From an uncultured SAR86 cluster bacterium (lineage in GTDB: Bacteria > Pseudomonadota > Gammaproteobacteria > Magnimaribacterales > D2472): a DNA stretch of 64,000 nt. The notes under the pieces are model-generated. The model was not told the origin of the DNA. It did no database searches and worked only from the letters and a program-made list of their open reading frames with translations. Positions 1 through 7,300 of the stretch are shown here, in pieces; positions within the stretch are counted from its first letter, which is position 1; the number at the start of each line of letters is the position of its first letter. The stretch lies in the NCBI GenBank assembly GCA_902617045.1, contig CACMVA010000001.1, positions 123,519 to 187,518 of the forward strand, in the 5' to 3' direction. Position numbers and translations under genes: made by a program.

Positions 1-1961
1 ATATAGTAAACAGCAAAATCTACTCTTGTATATGCTGGAAGAACATTTCCGGGCTTATCATTACCAATTGCTGACTCTCCTTGTCTAGTAAGGCCCAAAG
101 ACCAACCAAGCTTATCTGATACCTGATTAGTAGCAAATAATGAAATCCTGTGGTCAGGTATTTCACGTGGTTCACCACCTTTAGCAGTTTTACCACTCAT
201 TTTAGTCAAGCCAAAAACAATATCCATTTTTTCAGACACACTTCCTTTTAACTCGAGCTCCATACCATCAACTTGCAAACCAACAATTTCATTAGTTTCT
301 CCAGTTTCACTATCTCTAGCGGCTCTAGTTTGTTCACTGTCAAAATATGCTGCTGTTAAACTTAGGCTATCTGATAAAGCCACCTTAACACCGATTTCAC
401 TACTCTCGAAGACATCGGGATCAAGTGCGGCGCTACTAGCAGACAATGATTTAAATTGCTCTCCTGATCTTGGAAGGAAACTTTCACTGTAGCTGTAGTA
501 GTAAGAAATATTTTCTTTTGGCTTATAAACTACACCAGCTCTTGGTGAAAATTCTTTATCTTCTCTAGATTGCACAGAACTATTTTTAATATCAGTAACA
601 GTAATATCAAAAGTGTCATGACGACCACCAATCATTAATTTTAAGTTATCAGAAACATCTATTTGATCCTGGAAATAAATCGATGTTACTTCTATATCAG
701 ATTTCGTTTTACTCTTTAGGTCTGCAGAATAGTCATTTGTTGATGGCTTACCAGCAGCATTGACTGTAAAGTCCATTGGATCTGTAATATTAAATACTTC
801 ATTATCATCTTTTGTGTTGCTAAAGTATGTGTTGAAACGATAATTATTGTTGGTTGTGTCAATAATTTCAGCACCGAATAACATTGTATGTGTTGCTGAA
901 CCTATTTGTATTTCATTAACTAGGTTACCGCTTATGATTGTATTTTCACGTTCAGTTGGATCAAGATATCCATCCATAGTTACCACTGTCGCTCCTGCAG
1001 TGTATCCAGATGCATAATAGTTTTTATACATTTTTTCAAACTCGCTAGAGACTATCTGAAGATTAGCTTTTCTTGTGTCAGAAAATACTGTACTCAAGGT
1101 TGCTCTGAAAATATCTGCCTCAAGAGTTTGAAGATTGTCTCCTTTACTGTCTCCAAAAGTAATTCCAGCAAATCTTTTTACTGGTGAGCCATTTTCAGTA
1201 GGAATACCTCTATCAATAAATCTTTCATGATCAGCATGTTCATATGAAAGATCTAAAGTAGTCCTATCACTCATTTTTACTTTTAGTGTTGGATTGAATC
1301 CTATTCTATCTCCATCATAGTAATCTCTATGATTCTTTAATGAATCAGAATGGAACATTATTCTAAATGCAGAATTTTCACCGTTTTGAACATTGTAATC
1401 TAACACTAGATCATTGCCTCCAAAATCATCTATACCAAAATCAACTGCTCCAAATTTCTCACCAATCACAGCTTTCTTTGATACTCTGTTAATTACGCCG
1501 CCTGTTCCTCCTCTACCAAATAATAGTGCATTTGGTCCTCTAAGGATCTCTACCTGTTCAACGTTATAAAGAGAACGATAATATTGAACGTCATCTCTTA
1601 TTCCATCTTGAAAAAAGTCAGCTGTAGATCTTACTCCACGAAACACTACTGCATCCCTATGTCCCTCACCCTGAGATGTATTAACGCCTGGTGTATACCT
1701 AACAATGTCTCCAATTTGTCTGAAGCCTTGTTTACGAATATCATCATCAGTGACAATTGATACAGTTTGTGGAACATCCAAAACCGGTACAGGAGTCTTT
1801 AAAGCTGTTACCTGATCAGAATAAAGTACATTACCTTTCACAACAATTTCTTCAATATCTTCATCGTTTTCTTGAGAGACAACGAATGATGATATTAAAA
1901 GGACACTAATAAAAAATATTGGAGACATATCATGGAAAAATCTAGTTAGTATTTTGTTCAT
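1..1961 (-). CDS. TonB-dependent siderophore receptor (3' end beyond the window)
   Basis: Outer-membrane receptor that imports ferric siderophores or a similar iron chelate using energy from TonB/ExbBD. The reverse-strand frame is open for about 653 codons and runs off the left edge, so the end of the beta barrel is missing. It begins with a hydrophobic signal peptide, followed near residue 40 by a TonB-box-like segment (IEEIVVKG). A plug domain follows, with DVPQTVSIVTDDDI, the plug motif VEQVEILRGPNALLFGRG and GGVINRVSKK. The FxPRxGxVYKP-like and YYYSYSESFLPRSGEQ motifs are typical of the TonB-siderophore receptor family. ATG at 1961 is preferred; an in-frame ATG at 1928 would give a shorter signal peptide. 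A Fur-box promoter lies directly upstream. The exact ligand cannot be read from the sequence. Confidence 0.93.
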   Translation of the reverse strand, partial: MNKILTRFFHDMSPIFFISVLLISSFVVSQENDEDIEEIVVKGNVLYSDQVTALKTPVPVLDVPQTVSIVTDDDIRKQGFRQIGDIVRYTPGVNTSQGEGHRDAVVFRGVRSTADFFQDGIRDDVQYYRSLYNVEQVEILRGPNALLFGRGGTGGVINRVSKKAVIGEKFGAVDFGIDDFGGNDLVLDYNVQNGENSAFRIMFHSDSLKNHRDYYDGDRIGFNPTLKVKMSDRTTLDLSYEHADHERFIDRGIPTENGSPVKRFAGITFGDSKGDNLQTLEADIFRATLSTVFSDTRKANLQIVSSEFEKMYKNYYASGYTAGATVVTMDGYLDPTERENTIISGNLVNEIQIGSATHTMLFGAEIIDTTNNNYRFNTYFSNTKDDNEVFNITDPMDFTVNAAGKPSTNDYSADLKSKTKSDIEVTSIYFQDQIDVSDNLKLMIGGRHDTFDITVTDIKNSSVQSREDKEFSPRAGVVYKPKENISYYYSYSESFLPRSGEQFKSLSASSAALDPDVFESSEIGVKVALSDSLSLTAAYFDSEQTRAARDSETGETNEIVGLQVDGMELELKGSVSEKMDIVFGLTKMSGKTAKGGEPREIPDHRISLFATNQVSDKLGWSLGLTRQGESAIGNDKPGNVLPAYTRVDFAVYY

Positions 1962-1984
1962 ATTTTTTTCTTTACAAAATTAAA

Positions 1985-2075
1985 ATGAAAGCTACCTTTT
2001 TCGCCTAAAGATTTTTGATTAAAAAATCATAAAACTGCACACTTTTAGGGGAATGACCAATAAAGTAGCTTTCAT
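1985..2075 (-). other. nested inverted repeats in the receptor 5' leader (possible structured RNA)
   Basis: Positions 1985-1995 and 2065-2075 form a perfect 11-bp inverted repeat, which extends to 14 pairs in RNA with one G-U pair. Inside it, 2004-2009 pairs with 2044-2049 (6 bp), and inside that 2010-2016 pairs with 2022-2028 (7 bp, 5-nt loop). The predicted transcription start of the receptor gene falls at about 2077, so the hairpin would make up nearly the whole 5' leader. No known riboswitch core was recognised. A small MITE-like element is the alternative. Confidence 0.6.
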
Positions 2076-2076
2076 G

Positions 2077-2101
2077 AATGAGAATGATAATGATTCTCAT
2101 T
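2077..2101 (-). promoter_or_regulatory. Fur box
   Basis: Perfect 9-bp inverted repeat AATGAGAAT / ATTCTCATT separated by GATAATG. It matches the Fur consensus (GATAATGATAATCATTATC-like, GAGAAT...ATTCTC) closely. It overlaps the predicted -10 and spacer of the receptor promoter, as expected for iron-dependent repression. Confidence 0.88.
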
Positions 2102-2112
2102 TAGATTTGCAA
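2084..2112 (-). promoter_or_regulatory. sigma-70 promoter of the TonB-dependent receptor
   Basis: On the minus strand, TTGCAA (2107-2112) and TATCAT (2084-2089) are separated by 17 bp. The Fur box covers the -10 and most of the spacer. A very A/T-rich stretch upstream (about 2118-2165) could act as an UP element. The predicted start point is near 2077. Confidence 0.6.
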
Positions 2113-2183
2113 GTAGAAATAAAAAAAATATATAAATTTTTTTATTAATTAATTATTATTTAAAGAAAAATTTTGGAAAATAG

Positions 2184-2606
2184 TTATTTATTGCCTCTTA
2201 TGGCGAAATAGGTTCCCAGAAGAAATAAAAATATTTGCTCACTCATAAATAGCTTTTTAGTCACTAGCCAATCAGAATGAGCAATCAAAATAGCTCCTAT
2301 CATTATTACACCGACTGCTCCACCGGATAATCTTGTTATTAAGTCACCAACTTTGCTATTAAGTAACCCACCTAAAATAATTCCAGCACCTGCACCAACC
2401 TCACCTAATGCGACTAAACTAGTAACTAGTTCTGGATACATGTAGCCCATGCTTTCGAACCAAGTAACCATTCTTTCTGGAGGTAATGGAAACTTGCCTG
2501 CTCCATGAAGAATAAAGGAAATTCCCAAACCTAATCTAAGTAACCAAGGTGTAATTGGCATTAAAGGTTTTGCCATGGATTCAAGAAGATTATTTAATTT
2601 ATTCAT
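2184..2606 (-). CDS. DoxX family membrane protein
   Basis: Small integral membrane protein of 140 residues with about four hydrophobic segments. It shows the DoxX-type opening (LLRLGLGISFILHGAGKF) and a glycine-rich second segment (GEVGAGAGIILGG). DoxX proteins are loosely linked to respiratory or redox functions at the inner membrane; no substrate can be assigned. It starts 14 bases after hflX ends and is probably co-transcribed with it. The next gene downstream, the iron receptor, has its own promoter. Confidence 0.82.
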   Translation of the reverse strand: MNKLNNLLESMAKPLMPITPWLLRLGLGISFILHGAGKFPLPPERMVTWFESMGYMYPELVTSLVALGEVGAGAGIILGGLLNSKVGDLITRLSGGAVGVIMIGAILIAHSDWLVTKKLFMSEQIFLFLLGTYFAIRGNK

Positions 2607-2620
2607 TTATTTAGCCTTGC

Positions 2621-3931
2621 TTATATAGATTTTAAAAGTATATCCTCATCAGCACAAAGTTCAAAACCTTTTAAGTCAAGTAGTTCATCTAACTCATCAT
2701 TACCAATTCTTATCTTGGCCAACATCTTTCCACATTTAGAAACTTTTTCTTCTTTAACGCACCCCATATCAAAAAGTGAAGATCTGATATTTCCCATATT
2801 ATTTTCCATAGAAATCCATCCCTGATATTCACCATTAAAAAGAACATTATTTATTTTTGCTCTTAAATCTTTAAATTCATTGTCATCTTGAGCAGAAATA
2901 AATACTTCCTCGTTTTTTTTAAACTTTAAGATGTCTAATTTTGAAGCATCAATTAAATCACATTTGTTGTTAACAATAATTTGAGGAATATTAATAACTC
3001 CAATGTCATTTAAAATATTGTTAACTTCCTTAATTTTTATTTTGTAATCAACATCATGACTGTCCACAATATGCAATAAAAGATCTGCAGTTTTAAGTTC
3101 GTCTAAAGTAGCTTTAAAAGACTCTACCAATTGAGTTGGCAGGTCTGAAATAAAACCAACTGTATCTGAGAATAGTATTGGACCATATTTTGGATTCTTG
3201 TTTTTTCTTGTGACTGAGTCCAATGTTGCAAATAATTTATCTTCAGCAAGTTGAAAACTTTCAGTCAATTTATTGAATAAAGTCGTTTTTCCTGCATTCG
3301 TATATCCAACTAATGCTACTAATTTATTTCTACTTTTTTTCCTTGAGTATCTATTGATCTCTCTTTGTTTGTGTGATTTTTCAAGTCTTTGATTAAGTCT
3401 TTTAATTCGCTTATTAATAAGCCTTCTGTCAGTTTCTAATTGAGTTTCACCAGGACCTCGTAAACCTATTCCACCTTTTTGTCTTTCAAGGTGAGTCCAT
3501 CCTCTTATGAGTCTTGTTGATAAATGTTTAAGCTGCGCAAGTTCAACTTGTAATTTACCAATGTGTGAAGAAGCCCGAGTAGCAAAAATATCTAAAATAA
3601 GTTCAGTCTTATCAATGACCCTCTTATTAAAAAACTTTTCCAAATTTCTTGTTTGAGAAGCAGAAAGTTCATGATTAATTATTATAATTTCAACATCGCT
3701 TTGCATGATCTGATTCTTTAAATTTTCAAGATTTCCTTTCGTTATAAATGTATTAATTACTGGAGCAGTTTGTTTTAAACTTTTACTACCGTGAATAATT
3801 AACCCAGATGAAACGACTAGACTTTCAAACTCATCAAAAGCATTTTCTAATTTTATTTTTTTATTTAAAGATTGAACATCAATGAATAATAGAAAAGCCT
3901 TTTTTATTTCATTAATATCAACAGAATTCAT
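2621..3931 (-). CDS. hflX: GTPase HflX
   Basis: Ribosome-associated GTPase that splits stalled 70S ribosomes under stress. The 436 residues show the HflX-specific glycine-rich segment GIGLRGPGETQLETDRR (about 154-170) and then a basic helical linker. The G domain has P-loop GYTNAGKTT (about 209-217), DTVGFI (G3) and NKCD (G4). The length matches the family. It is not next to hfq, as it is in E. coli; its neighbours are an unknown exported protein upstream and DoxX downstream. Confidence 0.95.
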   Translation of the reverse strand: MNSVDINEIKKAFLLFIDVQSLNKKIKLENAFDEFESLVVSSGLIIHGSKSLKQTAPVINTFITKGNLENLKNQIMQSDVEIIIINHELSASQTRNLEKFFNKRVIDKTELILDIFATRASSHIGKLQVELAQLKHLSTRLIRGWTHLERQKGGIGLRGPGETQLETDRRLINKRIKRLNQRLEKSHKQREINRYSRKKSRNKLVALVGYTNAGKTTLFNKLTESFQLAEDKLFATLDSVTRKNKNPKYGPILFSDTVGFISDLPTQLVESFKATLDELKTADLLLHIVDSHDVDYKIKIKEVNNILNDIGVINIPQIIVNNKCDLIDASKLDILKFKKNEEVFISAQDDNEFKDLRAKINNVLFNGEYQGWISMENNMGNIRSSLFDMGCVKEEKVSKCGKMLAKIRIGNDELDELLDLKGFELCADEDILLKSI

Positions 3932-3972
3932 TAATGATATTTTAAAGATATTTTTGTATTTTTATTAAAAAA

Positions 3973-4557
3973 TTAGAACTTTTTCTTTTGTTGCTCACAC
4001 TTACCATTTGCAAAGATTTCAATTTTAGGATTCTTACCTTTTGATTCATCTTTCTTTTTAAGCCATATGTCTCCGTAAATTTGACCCTTTCCTGTAAACC
4101 AATTGAAACTGTTTGTAATTTTATAAACTTCTACTTTATATTCTGGGAACAATGGATGCTCCTCTTCTACTTCCATAGTATGAGTAACAGCAATTCCAGT
4201 ATCTTTTGTTTCGACATACCATTGTGCGTCTTCATTTATCCATGCTGGAGCAGGTTCTAGTGTATGGATAAGAGATTTGTAGGTTTCTTCGGCAGAATCA
4301 ACATCCCAATATTGAACTACATACAACGAATTTTTTTCCCAATCTTCTTCAGCAAAATTAGTTTTTGCCCTTCTCAATAAAAAAAGAGATTGCTGAGTTT
4401 GTCTAGCTAAATTTCTAAAAAGCTCTATACCTTCTGCAAGATAAGTTTTTTTTATATCTTTATAAGTTACTGAATATTCTCCATTTAATTCACATAATAC
4501 TTTTGAGCTTTGAGAATAAAGCGGTATTGATATAATTAGAATTAATAAAAAACGCAT
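3973..4557 (-). CDS. exported protein of unknown function
   Basis: I do not recognise the family. The 194-residue product starts with a short Sec-type signal peptide (MRFLLILIISIPLYSQ). The mature part is rich in Lys, Glu and aromatic residues and has no further membrane segment. It has one cysteine just after the signal peptide (C22) and one near the C-terminus (within NGKCEQQKKKF), which could form a disulfide in the periplasm. It sits 41 bases upstream of hflX and 53 bases after the DmdA-like gene, so it may belong to either transcript. Confidence 0.75.
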   Translation of the reverse strand: MRFLLILIISIPLYSQSSKVLCELNGEYSVTYKDIKKTYLAEGIELFRNLARQTQQSLFLLRRAKTNFAEEDWEKNSLYVVQYWDVDSAEETYKSLIHTLEPAPAWINEDAQWYVETKDTGIAVTHTMEVEEEHPLFPEYKVEVYKITNSFNWFTGKGQIYGDIWLKKKDESKGKNPKIEIFANGKCEQQKKKF

Positions 4558-4610
4558 TCTGTAATGTGAAGCAAAAATTATTTACTTAACTTTCGCTTCA
4601 TTTAAAAATC

Positions 4611-5915
4611 TTATTCAGCGAAATCTTTTCCTTTGGCTGCTTCAACCTCACGTTTGTTTGGATTAACTGATTCTCTAAATGGCACATCAACAACCTCGCC
4701 TTCAACTGGCTCGCCAGGTGTTACCGAATATTCATCAGGTAATTTCACTAGTAATTTAGTTCCAACCTCTGATGAGGACCATGGAACCCATGCAAGTGCG
4801 ATATTAGTTTCAAGCTCAGGTGACCACCATGGAGAGGTAACATATCCCATATCATTTCCATCAGTGTCAGCAACAAGCCAAAAATCAGGAGCATAATCTG
4901 TAATTTCTTTTCCTCCCAAGGTGATTCCAACCATTTTCATTTTAAATGGAGCTTCGCCACTATCTATGACATCTCTTTGTCTTTCTAGTTCTGCCTTTCC
5001 AATATAGTCTGACTTTTTATTACGAGGTACTTGATAAGCTAAGTTAACTTGAAAAGGTGAAGTTTCATGATCCAAGTCTTGACCCCATGACAAAATCCCC
5101 GCAGCAATTCTTCTATGGTGAGCGGGAGCAATTACCATTAGACCAAACTCTTCCCCATCTTCAAGAACCTTATTCCAGACTTTTTCGGCATTTTCATGCG
5201 TATCACGAACATAGATCTCATAACCTTTTTCGCCTGTAAATCCTGTCTGACTAATTACACAATCAGCACCATTTATATTAGCTTCCATGAGACCATAATA
5301 TGGAACATCTCTAAGCTCCTCACCTGCAAGCTTTGCCATTAGATCCTCTGATAAAGGTCCTTGTATCTGAAGAGGACAAACATCAATTTCGTCTATTTCT
5401 ACATTAAATTGTTTCGCAACATTTACGCCTTGCATCCAAAGTAATAAGTCGCTGTCTGATATTGAAAACCAAAACTCGTCCTCAGAAAGTCTTAATAAAA
5501 CTGGATCATTTAGTATGCCTCCTTTCTCATTACATAAGATTGCATATTTACCATGCATTGGCTCAATCTTTGTTGCATCACGAGTGATAACAAAATCTGT
5601 AAATGCCTCTGCATCAGGACCTTTCACTCTTATTTGCCTTTCTACAGCAACGTTCCACATTGTCACTCTATTTACCAATGCTTCATATTCAACCATTGCA
5701 CCTCCATCCTCAGGTTTTACGTAGCCTCTTGGATGATAGATTCTGTTATATACAGTTGCTCTCCAGCAACCTGCCTCATGAGATAAATGCCAAAATGGCG
5801 ATTTTCTTACTCTTGTCGATATAAGAAGTTCAGTAGGTGTTCGACCACTTTGTCTTAAGTTAATAGGCACTACTCGATCACTTTGATCAACATTTGGATG
5901 ATTTGGATGTGACAT
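4611..5915 (-). CDS. GcvT/DmdA-like tetrahydrofolate-dependent methyltransferase
   Basis: Member of the aminomethyltransferase (GcvT) superfamily, 434 residues. It resembles DMSP demethylase (DmdA) and related O- or S-demethylases more than true glycine-cleavage T protein, for example in GGILNDPVLLRLSEDEFWFS and ISDSDLLLWMQGV. QIQGPLSEDLM and TGFTGEKGYEIYV are the usual GcvT folate-fold motifs. It is longer than DmdA (about 370) because of an extended N-terminus. The likely reaction is methyl transfer from a small substrate to tetrahydrofolate in the cytoplasm. No gcvH or gcvP is nearby, which argues against the glycine cleavage system. DMSP as substrate is only a possibility. Confidence 0.8.
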   Translation of the reverse strand: MSHPNHPNVDQSDRVVPINLRQSGRTPTELLISTRVRKSPFWHLSHEAGCWRATVYNRIYHPRGYVKPEDGGAMVEYEALVNRVTMWNVAVERQIRVKGPDAEAFTDFVITRDATKIEPMHGKYAILCNEKGGILNDPVLLRLSEDEFWFSISDSDLLLWMQGVNVAKQFNVEIDEIDVCPLQIQGPLSEDLMAKLAGEELRDVPYYGLMEANINGADCVISQTGFTGEKGYEIYVRDTHENAEKVWNKVLEDGEEFGLMVIAPAHHRRIAAGILSWGQDLDHETSPFQVNLAYQVPRNKKSDYIGKAELERQRDVIDSGEAPFKMKMVGITLGGKEITDYAPDFWLVADTDGNDMGYVTSPWWSPELETNIALAWVPWSSSEVGTKLLVKLPDEYSVTPGEPVEGEVVDVPFRESVNPNKREVEAAKGKDFAE

Positions 5916-5919
5916 ATTT

Positions 5920-5924
5920 CCTCC
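5920..5924 (-). promoter_or_regulatory. strong Shine-Dalgarno of the DmdA-like gene
   Basis: GGAGG in a GGGGAGGAAAT context, 4 bases before the ATG at 5915. It fixes that start. Strong ribosome binding sites are rare in this window, which suggests high expression. Confidence 0.75.
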
Positions 5925-6001
5925 CCGATATACGCAACAATTTCAGTAAATTTATCATCAGTTTTTTGGTTTGTAAATCAAAATTTTGATAAGATTTAAC
6001 T

Positions 6002-6487
6002 ATGAAAAAATTGATTATTATTGTAAGTTTTTTAGGGCCTTTTTTTCTCAATTCTCATGAAATGATTTCTGAAAAAGAAACTCTTTCAAATGAGATAAAA
6101 AATGAGTTTTTGCTATTAGTTCACAAAACGCCAACATGTGGTTGTTGCAAAATGTGGATGAAACACGTTGAGAAAGATGGTTTTACTGCTTATGGTCAAG
6201 ATCATCAAAACCTAATGAAGATAAAAGAGAAATATAATATTGAGCCTCAATATAGATCATGTCATACAACAGTATCTTCTAATGGTTTTATTTTTGAAGG
6301 TCACATTCCAAGTAAATACATAAAACAATTTTTATCAGAAGATCATCCAGAAGCTATTGGATTATCAGTTCCAGGCATGCCTCTTGGTTCTCCAGGAATG
6401 GAAGTTGATGATCGTTTTATGCCTTATGATGTTCTGATTCTATTTAAAGATGGTACAAGTAAGGTTTATGCTGAAGTAAGAAAGTAA
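6002..6487 (+). CDS. DUF411 family protein (putative copper/metal-binding)
   Basis: Exported protein of 161 residues with an N-terminal signal peptide. It carries the DUF411 signature HKTPTCGCCKMWMKHVEKDGF, in which the CxCC cluster is a likely metal-binding site, and the later motifs SCHTTV and GLSVPGMPLGSPGME. DUF411 proteins are often found with copper-resistance genes, and periplasmic metal binding is the usual proposal. No copper pump or oxidase lies next to it here. It is divergent from the DmdA-like gene across an 86-base gap. Its stop codon directly abuts the 3' end of the opposing tRNA gene. Confidence 0.85.
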   Translation: MKKLIIIVSFLGPFFLNSHEMISEKETLSNEIKNEFLLLVHKTPTCGCCKMWMKHVEKDGFTAYGQDHQNLMKIKEKYNIEPQYRSCHTTVSSNGFIFEGHIPSKYIKQFLSEDHPEAIGLSVPGMPLGSPGMEVDDRFMPYDVLILFKDGTSKVYAEVRK

Positions 6488-6564
6488 TGGTGGGCCCGGG
6501 AGGACTCGAACCTCCGACCAATGGATTATGAGTCCACTGCTCTAACCAACTGAGCTACAGGCCC
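6488..6564 (-). tRNA. tRNA with CAU anticodon (probably tRNA-Ile2, lysidine type; alternative elongator Met)
   Basis: A full 77-nt cloverleaf with encoded CCA at 6488-6490. The acceptor stem pairs 6558-6564 with 6492-6498, the D arm has AGCTCAGTTGGTTAGAGCA, and the T loop is GGTTCGAGTCC. The anticodon CAT is at 6528-6530 in loop CTCATAA. Pairs C4-G69 and C5-G68 of the acceptor stem are those that TilS uses to recognise tRNA-Ile2, whereas elongator tRNA-Met of E. coli has U4-A69 and A5-U68. Initiator identity is excluded by the G1-C72 pair. Confidence 0.95.
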
Positions 6565-6592
6565 AATGTTCTAAAGAACAAAAGAGCGTGTA

Positions 6593-6598
6593 ATTATA
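6593..6598 (-). promoter_or_regulatory. -10 element of the tRNA gene
   Basis: A perfect TATAAT on the minus strand about 29 bases before the mature tRNA, followed by a GC-containing discriminator (ACACGCTC), as in stable-RNA promoters. A short palindrome (6567-6580, TGTTC-loop-GAACA) lies in the tRNA 5' leader and may mark a processing site. I could not assign a convincing -35. Confidence 0.5.
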
Positions 6599-6663
6599 TA
6601 AGAATTAATATATTAAGGAAGCCTTAAACTTTTCAAATAAAACGAATAGGTTATTATCTTATT

Positions 6664-7299
6664 ATGATTAATCTGGATGATGTAACTCCTTTTGCAGAAG
6701 GTGGCAATCGAATGTGTTTTGTTCATCCAAATAATCCAAATAGATGTCTAAAGGTAATTCATTCAGGATTGCTTGAAAAAATTAAAAAAAATAAGTCTTG
6801 GTATAAAAGATTTAGATCTCTAGAAAGTTTTGATGATAATTTAAGAGAACAAGAAGCATATAATCAAAAGGCACTTCAAAAAGATGATGCTGATTTGTGG
6901 ACACATTTAGCCAAATGGCATGGTATGACAGAAACAAATATTGGCATGGCTTCTGAGACTGAGTTAATAACAAATAATGGGGAAATCGCTGAAACACTTG
7001 AAACATATCTTTTTAGGGAAGGTATTACTGAGGAAATAAAATTAGCTATAGAAGAGTTTCAAACTTGGTTAAAAAAACATTTAATACTTACCAAAAATCT
7101 TATACCCCATAATCTTGTTATTAGTCAGCAAAACGAAAAAATCATAATTAAAATCATTGACGGTTTGGGCTCACAAGCGTTTATTCCTCTTCCAATCTAC
7201 TCAAGTTTTTTTGCTAGAAGATATGTTAAAAGAAGAATTCAGCTGATGTGGAGTAGAATTCATTGGGATCTCTCTGGAAGAAAAGGAAACTGGAAATAA
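6664..7299 (+). CDS. yrbL: YrbL-like protein (PhoP regulatory network family)
   Basis: Cytoplasmic protein of 211 residues with the YrbL kinase-like fold. Visible motifs are FAEGGNRMCFVHPNNPNRCLKV at the N-terminus, the NLREQEAYN segment, HGMTETNIGMASETELI, and a catalytic-loop-like LIPHNLVI with IKIIDGLG. In enterobacteria yrbL is PhoP- and BasR-regulated and its function is not settled. The gene is divergent from the tRNA and ends one base before the convergent rpoD gene, with no room for a terminator between them. Confidence 0.8.
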   Translation: MINLDDVTPFAEGGNRMCFVHPNNPNRCLKVIHSGLLEKIKKNKSWYKRFRSLESFDDNLREQEAYNQKALQKDDADLWTHLAKWHGMTETNIGMASETELITNNGEIAETLETYLFREGITEEIKLAIEEFQTWLKKHLILTKNLIPHNLVISQQNEKIIIKIIDGLGSQAFIPLPIYSSFFARRYVKRRIQLMWSRIHWDLSGRKGNWK

Positions 7300-7300
7300 A

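Noticed and set aside
1962-2183. Cobalamin riboswitch upstream of the TonB-dependent receptor
   Set aside because: No B12-box or other cobalamin riboswitch core is visible; the region instead holds a Fur box and an unrelated nested hairpin.
4633-4896. Plus-strand open frames inside the DmdA-like gene (also 5057-5239, 5515-5824)
   Set aside because: They run antisense to a gene with strong family motifs and have no recognisable domains or start signals.
4611-5915. Glycine cleavage T protein (gcvT)
   Set aside because: No gcvH or gcvP nearby, and motifs such as NDPV and DSDLLLW point to the DmdA-like branch.
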